A DNA stretch of 64,000 nucleotides from Liquidambar formosana. Taxonomy: Eukaryota; Streptophyta; Magnoliopsida; Saxifragales; Altingiaceae. Within the stretch, counting starts at the first letter, position 1; every line of letters starts with the position of its first letter. The position numbers and the translations under genes are program-made. The stretch lies in NCBI GenBank assembly GCA_039720395.1, contig CM077833.1, forward strand, positions 9,873,036 through 9,937,035. The letters run 5' to 3'. Shown piece by piece: positions 50,312 to 59,407 of the stretch. The notes below the pieces were generated by a model that searched no databases, was not told the origin of the DNA, and saw nothing but the letters and a program-made list of their open reading frames with translations.

Positions 50312-52456
50312 TCTTTGTTTTTTTAGACTGCAATTAACAACTTATATGTTCATGGCCCTACACTTTTTACAAAAAAACAAAAAAACCAAAAAAAAAACAA
50401 ATAATCATGAACTTATAAATATATATTATTTTGTGATTTTATATATAATAAATTTTTATTTTAATTTCAAAAATACTGATTTTTTAAATTAGAAAATTAT
50501 TGAACGTTTTTTTAATCATCATGAACTTATAAATATGCATAAATAATTTGCAAAATTATTTTTTGTTGATATATGATATTTATTTATGTTTTTTGAGATT
50601 ATATTAGATATCCAAAACATAAAAATAGTGTTCTTTCATGATATATTAGCGCGTTAGCACCTATTTTTATGTTTTTGACCATATTATGTGCCTTGAATTC
50701 ATTATTTTGCTTATTTGATGGCTCCAATGTAATCATCATATTTTTTTACAAATTTTCAATGATTTTTTTGAATTTTTTCAAACATTTTTTCATGCATGAA
50801 GTTGCATCTCGCCCGAGACGCGACGGGTTGGGTGAGACCGAGATGAACGAGACCGAAACGAGACGAGGACCGAGACCAAGACTTTGAACCATGTATCCGA
50901 TTGACTTTAAATTTGGCACGTACAGGGACTTAAAAATCGCGATATATCGACGATATATTGCGATATATCATTGTATCAGAGGGTAACGGTACGATATTCT
51001 CATGCAAAATTGAAAGATATGCAAAAAAAACAAAATATCGAGAGATATCGACGATATATCGCGATATATCGTCAATATCTCAACAACTTTAAATATCGCC
51101 AGAATTACATTGCTTATCGTGAGATATATCGACGATGTCGATATATCGTCAATATCGACCCTTTGGTGTATATCGTTGCACAGAGGGAATTTTTCTTTGC
51201 TGTTTTTGGCTTAAATCTCCATTTTTTAGCATTGTTTCCGGACAATTCCGACAATATTTCGTCCAATCAGTTCAAATTTCAAACTTTTGCTAGAAAATTT
51301 CATGAAGGAAAAAAAAAATGGTTGCCTAGTTCCATGTCGTCCTTGGTTATGAAGAAGAAGAAGAAGAAGAAGAAGAAGAAAGAAGAAGAAGGAGAAGAAG
51401 AAGAAGAAGAAGCAGCGGCAGCGGCAGCGGCAAAAGAAGAAGTGCTTGCGCGTACCTGGTAGTTGCTATTGTCGGCTGTCGCTTTGGCTGTTGCCGTCCT
51501 AGCCATTATCACCACTGTGGAGCCTCCGTGAAAAGCTTCCAGTTCTTTTGTTCATACCTCTGTTCTTTCTTCTAAAAGCAGGCAAATATTATCCTTAAAG
51601 CAAAACAATGAAAAAAGAAAAGCCTTTTATGGATAAAGACTCACTTTTTACACTTTTTTACAAAAGCAACCCTATAATTCTTTTTAACTTTAAATTCTTA
51701 CCTTGAACTTAAAAACCTTTTCAAAAAAGCCCTACTCATTTTTTATATTTATTTATTTTTAGTTATATATTTTTTTTAAACATGTTTAGTATTTTGCATA
51801 TTTCACAATAAAATTTCAAGCTAATAGCCCTTGGTCTAATATTAGTGTATCACATTTTTTTTTTTAATGTACAACATATGATATTTATGGGATACTAGCT
51901 GGTGGCCACTAGGTTGATTTTGTTTAAATATATGAGTTATGACATTATTAATTTATTATGTTTAAATGATATGTATTTTAATGTTATGTAACTTTTAAAT
52001 TCTGTTGAATTTTGTTGAATTTTCATAAATTCCTATTATTTATTTTCTCACCGCATTACACTTTTTATACCGTACACAACACATACTTGTATTATACATA
52101 TTTAAATTGTAATCTTTTGATCCTAAATTGTGTATTAGAGTCTAAATCATTGTTTCCCAGAGTTTCAATGAAAATATCTGTGTTTAACTCATAATATCCA
52201 CCATATCTTTAAAACGATATCGATATTGTCGACATATCCAACGATATATCCGATATATCCGTATTTTTGGACCCTCGATAAATCCATCGATATCGATATT
52301 AAAGTCCTCGGGCACGTATAACATTCAAGAGTAGAGTATCTAATCCAACAGTTGGATTAGTGAAATACTATTCCTACAAAAAGATATTAAGGGGTGTAAG
52401 AGTAAAAAATCTTACACCAGGTGTCAACAGAACCCTCCCCTATATATTTATATATA

Positions 52457-52490
<34 letters not shown>

Positions 52491-55400
52491 GTGTAGGGTA
52501 ATTGATCATTTCTGTGGCAAATGGCCTTGCAAATTTTTTTGTTATATTTAAAGGATCTCTAAATTTAAAATATAAAGTTGTAATTCCATAGAAGTACTTA
52601 AAATAAAAAGGCATTTACACATAAGTAATCATGTTGAACAAGCTCACCTAAATATCATATTGCTTGAGCTCGACTCATTTTACCATTGAGGTGGTGATTG
52701 TGGCTCAAGCTCAACATGCCTCAAAATAAACAATCTCGAGCCTTGAGCAGTTCATGAACAGCTTTACAGCACCAAGACACCAACAACTAAAGGATGGATA
52801 AGGCATATGAACCACTATTATGCCTCTTTTTATTCACTAACTTGAGCTCCCACACATAAGGCATAATAGTTGGGAAAGTAAGCGTTGATGGGTATGTTCT
52901 TGAGCCTATGAATTGTATTGTTCAAGTGATGGATATGGCAAGAGGGTACCAGATGGAAGGGAAAGCAAGGCAACTGAAGGAAAATGACAGTAAGGATGTG
53001 GCAGTACGACTAATTTTCAAGGATAATGAGCTGAGTAATGTCTCAAAGCTTAGAGCTGCCGTTTTCCTATCATTTTTGTAAACCCTTTCCAAACCCTGAA
53101 GACCTGTTGTAGAGGTTTGGAGTTCTTGCATTGATAGCCACATTAATGGTTGCAGAACCCTACAACTTACATGTCTTTTATAGGTACCTCACAGATAAAG
53201 TTAAATCACTTAACCCGCAAGAAAGTTTATATAGAGATGACAATGATCATAATAATAAGGAAAAAAAAAGTGGTATCAAATCCTAGTCTAATTAGAAAGA
53301 ATTTCAATATAGCATGTCCTAAATCACTAATGACTAAAACCAACACAAAATTTTGTTCAGATCCACTCATTATGGTTTCACTTTGTCACAACGTCCCATT
53401 CTCTAACACTCTACCCCCCCCCCCCCCCCCCCCCCACAAAACACACACACACACAAACAAAAAAAAAAAAAAAAAAACCAATTTGATAGGCAACAAGAAA
53501 AAATTTATTATTTATCTTATGTCCATTTATGAAGTAGGAACAATTGACCATTGTTAAATGTTAAGGTTTAAGTTAAACAGTTTAAATCTAAATGTTGTTA
53601 ACTTGTTATAATCATGTTTATTATCCTAACTTCAATAACATAACTCTCATTCATGTGGGAGGGGGATCAACTTCTAAACACTAACCTCCCCCTTACCAAG
53701 GACTTAATATCGATATTGATGGATATATTGAGAGTCCAAAAACATGGATATATGAATGGACATATGAGATCAATCGAAAATAACAATATTGATTCAAAGA
53801 TATGATGGATATTATTAGGTTAAACATGGAAATTTTCGTTAAAACTTTGAAAAGCGTTGAATTAGACTCCAATAAACAATTTAGAATCAAAATATTGCAA
53901 ACTAAATGTGTATAAGACAAGTATGTGTTGTCTATGTCACAAAAAATGCATCGCACCAAGAAAATAAAGAATACTACAAATCCAAAATTTAAATGTCACA
54001 TAAAATTAAAAATTTAAAACACAAATATTGTGTGAGATTGTGTGAAGGACAAAGGCTTCGCCCGTTGTTGGCCACTGCTACTGACTAAGTGCCAAGAGAA
54101 TGAAGCTCTGAAGTATGAACTTTACACCCATATGAGTATGTAAGGAAAGCTGAAACCTTTGAACTTTAAAGTTAATATGACTGAGTCCTCTGGGAGTTGT
54201 ACATAAAGAAGGTCGAAAGCTATGTAAGTTGTATAATATATCTATATATTTATATCATATCATTATATGTGTGTAATTTAAAATAAAATAATAAAATAAT
54301 ACAAATAATAAAAAAGAGAGAGAGAGAGACTGGTATAAAGTGAAGCTGCAGCTTGCTGCAAACATGCATCACAAATTGTAATGACAAGATGACTAATGAC
54401 TAATGGATGTTAGTACAATATATAGGCATAGCCATATAGGGAATAGGGTATAGCAAGACTCTATAGTCCTACCTCTCACGTGAAGTTGTAGAAACAAGGG
54501 TGAGTCTGCAAGCTGCAGCCTGCTGCATTCTTAAAAAACGCTGCCCACATGCCTTTGAAAAGGTTGGCTTTAAAAAACTGACAGAAAACTGTCCACGTGT
54601 GAAGTTTTAGGTGGCATTAAAGCCGGCTTTAAAAAAAAGACTCAAAGAAAACAAATGAGTGACTTACCGACAGCAATAAATCTACAATATATTGACATAT
54701 CATTGTAAAAACCCACTGAGACTCAGATATATCTCTGACAAAATTGATATTATCAATATTATCAATATATTGATATTTCTCAGATGATAAATGTACAAAA
54801 CAATATGGCCGTAAGATATCCTATCGGACCCCCTCAATAGTCGATACGCCAATATATCAGTGATATTTTCAATATTTAATATTATGCCCCTTACAAGAGA
54901 GGGAGAGATACCACCACAACAAGCATTGTTTAACAAGTTCACAATAATTTACAACAGAGAAAAAATAACACCATAATTATGACAGAAAAAAAATAAGCAT
55001 TTTTTATTTATTTTTCCCTCTCACCCATCTCCTCCATTAGGCCAGTTCATAAAATTTTCTAGTCACAAGGTGCTTATCTTTAACAACACTGGTATCAACA
55101 ACAGTCATGTCTTTTTCCATTCGAATGTGAATTTTATTGAAGCAAAGAGAAATGAGCAAAAGGGCTTATCCGACAAAACGAGTATCTCTTCCAATAAACC
55201 AAAATATTACGGAAGATGCCTTGTTTAACAAGTTCACAATAATGAAAATTTCTTTCTACATTAATGTCAAACAAAAAGTAGAAAAAAAAATTACATAAAT
55301 AAGTTTTTCAAAATGATACAAACTTACAAAAGCAACCAATTGCAACAATGTAACAAAAGTGTTGGGACTTGGGAAGTCCCACATCCCACATCGTTTAAAT

Positions 55401-57368
55401 ATAAAAAGTTGATATGGCTTAATATACTTGTTTGGGCCTCCACCTAATAGCTTAGGCTTTTAGGTTAGAAACTCAACATAGTATCAGAGCATATTGTTCT
55501 TGGGCTGTTTCATTTGTGAGCCCGTTATTGTTGTTGTTGTTATTGGGTTTATTTCGTCATGAGCCCGTTGTTGTTGTCCACATGACAGGCCCATTGTTGT
55601 GTCCACGTGAAAGGCCCATTGTTATCTTGTTAAGCCTGCACGTGAGGAGGAGTGTTGGGAAGTCCCACATCCCACATCGTTTAAATATAAAAAGTTGATA
55701 TGACTTAATATACCTGTTTGGGCCCTCCACCTAATAGCTTAGACTTTTAGGTTGGAAACTTAGCAAAAAGAAAAAATAATGCCATAATTACGAAAGAGAT
55801 CAAGCATTGTTTCCTTTAAACATGAGATAAGTTCTCAAAAAATTAAATAAATAAACAAGCACTCTGTAAATGTTTTCTAGAATGGTAAACTCCAATCATG
55901 ATAAGTAACCAGACACATACACCATGATATAGTAATCTTGTGAAGGGAAAAATACTCACATCAGCCTGGTACTGAAGATCCTTCTTGAGTTTCCCACTTA
56001 TGTGGTCCCAAACCTGGTATTCTTTAAAAGTCAGCAATCATTTGAGTGTCATCCACAAATTCTTTGCTACATATAAAATAATTTTTAAAAAATATACCTC
56101 AATAAATCCATCAACAGAGCAAGAAACAAGAAACTGTCCATCTGGTGAGAACCGAGCACATTCTGGGTGACTCTTCTTCCCAAACTGTAGTGAAACACCA
56201 GAACCGATGAGATCAGAAGCTTCAGAAATCATATCCACAATTGTGAAGCAAGCAGCAATATGAAGGCAAAATTAGACGCAAACCTAAACAAAACTCTTTT
56301 CTGTAGTAATTATAGAAATACATAGAAATGCAAACAGAAAAATGAAAAAACTATCTTTTTAGTTGTCCTTCCAATTCACATACTTCAATTTCACAATTCA
56401 AAGAAATTCCAACGAACTTTTTTTTCATTTTGCTAAGAGAGAGTTGTTGATGGAGTAGCTCTTCGTTTGTTAGAGAAGAGCTACACTTGTTGGAAGCCTA
56501 AGCCTAAGGTCATGGGCTCCATGACAATGAAGAAGCCTTTTTGGTCCAAAGGAAAATGTCCACAGTAATTGTTTGAGTCATTAGTTTCTTAGTATGCTAT
56601 AGTCATAGTTAGGGATAATTCAATAATTCTACAAACTTTCTATTCTATACAGGTTCTATTGTAGGTTGGGCTTTCTAAAAGTTTATATTTCTAACGTGAG
56701 TCAAATTACGAGTATTTTCTCAAGTTGTCAATCAACCCATTAAGAGTTTAGAAACTTTATATTTTTAGCAAAATTTGACTCCTAATAGGTTTTTATACTT
56801 TGTTGGTCTTATTTTTAGGTGGTTTTTACTTGCCTAGCAAGTCTTCTAGCATCTATAATAAATAAGGGTACCAAAATGAAATTATACCTTGATCAATGGA
56901 ATAGTGAGTGTTTTTGAAGACATGCTTGCCTAGATTCTCTCTTCTACTTCTACTTCTTCTCCTTTCTATAATTCTCAACGTCCTTTGTTTTCTGATTAAT
57001 CCAGAACCACCCACTATTTTCATTATTTTCTCAACCTGAAACCCCACTCCCATAACCCTAACCCTATTATTATGCCAGAAGCCTTTACCTTAACATCCTA
57101 AACCCTAAATCGTTGTTGTCCAAAAATTCCACCAAACTACTTTCTGAAATTCCAACTACTTACGACCTTTAAAACTTGATCTACTCTGACCCTAATTCAT
57201 CTATAAAGCCTAATACCCTTTACCACCCTTCAAACCTAAAATCACTAACCTTAGCCCACTATAACAATCGCATAAAGCATAATCTAGTGTTGCACCCTCA
57301 CAAAATAGATTAAAAATAAAATTTTATATTAAAAAGACAACACACACACACACACACACACACACATA

Positions 57369-57440
<72 letters not shown>

Positions 57441-59376
57441 TCTAAGACTCAAGTGCTTGACAAAAGCTACATAAGAAAGGAATCCCACACCTTAAGAAAA
57501 TATGAAGTTTGGACGCCAAATACTCCCATAGGCAGGAGCAATATAAAGCCACCAAGGCTCTAATAACATAATGGAGTACTTCAACACTGACCCATATTTA
57601 TGACATCGCCATTCTAGGACAAATGTAAAAAAAACATTTTCCTGTCAAAATAAAAAAATAAGGTAGATAAACTTAACAACCAGGGAAACCATGGTGTGAT
57701 TAGGCTAAGACAATTTGAAAATAGGTTTTTTTTTTTCCTTTGATGACCTGGAACCCCCGATCCCACTCCGTTGACTGTTCATGGAATCATGGTAAAACCT
57801 AGATAACTGCAATCACCCGCAAACCACAATTATTAGTAAAGCCAAGGCAGCAACACCAGGAGGAATCGAACCCAAGATGTCCGAGATTACAGCTCATCCC
57901 AAGCAAGCCCCATACCAACTAGGCCAAAAATGGCCGAAAATGGTTTTATGAGCATACGAGAAAAAGAAAATGTGGAAGAGCAGACCCCCCTGAATTTCTA
58001 CAGAGTAATATGTGGGTTCAGATCACATAAAAGACAAAGGACCCTCATATATAATATATAATACTCCCTCCGCCCCAACTAAACACGCACATTAAGGTGA
58101 GCTATTTAACGCATTGTCATATGACTTATTGATTTTAACTTTCCAATTTTACCCTCTAACTTTATTTTGTGTTATGGTTTGAGTAACTATAATTTTAAAA
58201 TAGGAAGGTTGTCTTGAGTAACAAACATTTTGGGACTTCCCACAATGGAAATTGTTATCAAAAGACAGAGAGACTAATATAAATCAAGACAATTAGTAGA
58301 AAAGGTACACCCATGACAATGGTCCCAGCTTCCAAAAATCTTGACCAGCAATTAGCAACATAAAACCCATCAGTTGGAGTAAAAAGAAGAATAATGATCT
58401 TAAGCATGATCACATTATGTCAAACACAAACTGAGAAAACTAGCAGGAATGTATTCTCGAAAAATAGATCAAAGAAAAAATTGAACAAATAAATTCTCCA
58501 AAACTATATTTTAGCAAATACATATTTCTTAGATCATATTTACATCAAATTTCGGAAACCAGCAGCAATCATGCAAAAGATATAACAAGCATAGCAATAA
58601 GTTGAAACATTTCTGGACCAATAAAAAATAACCAATATTGTGTCAGAAATCAGAAGAGAGACATATCTACACCCTACCTTAATGGTGTGGCCCAGAGTTG
58701 TGGGATACATATCTTCTACATCCTGTTTCATAGCAGCTGTTCCTCGAAATAAATCAAACTGTGTTCCTGGTGGAAGCAACCCTGAAAGAACCAAAAGAAG
58801 ATGCTTCATCAAAATATAGCATGTGCCAAGCACCAGCTAAGCAAGTGGCCTCTCTATGGGAAAACAATGAGCTGATAACAAATTTCCTTTTGCTTATGTC
58901 TTTCCAAATTAAAACAGGAAACAAAGAATGCACCATACAAATAGTGTTGATAGATCTCAAAAGGGGAATCTGAATACGTTTAATGAACATAAATACCAAA
59001 GTGCTTGCAGAATCTCACCACTTCTTACACACAACAGATAGGAAACAACAAATGCAGTAGATTGCAAAACAAAAATAAGAAGCTATGAACATGTTAGATT
59101 AAACAATCATATTCACAAGGCACAACATTCAAACTGACGGAAGTTGATTCTGCAATTCTGCATTAGTCTTACAAAAACCTCCTTTTAAAAATTTACAAGA
59201 AATAATGTAACATTATTAAGAAAGTTTACCTTGGTGCTGCTGCCACTTGAGAGCCTGACCAATTAGAGCCATTAATCGTGACGGTGGCACCACAGTGACT
59301 TCTGCAGCAAGAGCTGTAAAATGCAAGAGAATAAAATTCACTAAGCACCCCGAAAAACAAAACAAAACGAGGGTTT

Positions 59377-59407
<31 letters not shown>

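Larger units (their letters stand above)
49498..50893. mobile_element. TIR element A, 1.40 kb, 8-bp TSD
   Basis: It is flanked by 'TATCCGAT' at 49490-49497 and 50894-50901. The left end is 'CGGGTTCGAAGTCTCGTTTG' and the reverse complement of the right end 'CATGGTTCAAAGTCTTGGTC', a diverged inverted repeat of 20 bp or more. The ends are rich in 'GAGAC' words (subterminal repeats at 49510-49660 and 50795-50885). An 8-bp duplication fits hAT, or a slightly eroded 9-bp Mutator duplication. No transposase was found. Inside are CT-rich DNA near 49780-50035 and a MITE-2 copy. Confidence 0.65.
49312..52430. mobile_element. MITE-1 family copy interrupted by two TIR elements
   Basis: Three separated pieces (49312-49497, 50894-50924 and 52311-52430) line up in order with the 344-bp MITE at 24865-25208: 'GTATTTCACCAATCCAACCG', then 'CATGTCGAATTTCAATTCAA', then 'TATCCGATTGACTTTAAATT', then 'CTAATCCAACAGTTGGATTA' and a right end 'CTTACACCAGGTGTCAA'. 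The left terminus is eroded by a microsatellite. Each interruption is flanked by a target duplication (see the next entries). It lies in the 7.9-kb SMU1 intron. Confidence 0.7.
24387..56184 (-). other. SMU1: SMU1 WD40 propeller (exons 4-13 of those in the window)
   Basis: The repeats are recognisable from their GH/D and W-D ends: [10 protein letters not shown]...VDGFIEVWDHIS (exons 56098-56184 and 55960-56013), [20 protein letters not shown] to [10 protein letters not shown] (47919-48014 into 43666), [20 protein letters not shown] to [10 protein letters not shown] (43666-43793 into 42601), [18 protein letters not shown] to [10 protein letters not shown] (42601-42727 into 42451), then two less regular blades (42211-42318; 37658-37758 with 26536-26587), and a last blade [19 protein letters not shown] (24387-24485). 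Exon borders fall at or next to the VW of several blades, as is usual in WD40 genes. The short 84-nt (56014-56097) and 132-nt (42319-42450) introns contrast with the repeat-filled large ones. Confidence 0.88.

Noticed and set aside
50971..51462. 163-aa open frame with poly-Lys, poly-Glu and poly-Ala
   Set aside because: A product of the (GAA)n and GCAGCG repeats and the GATATATCG-rich end of element B.
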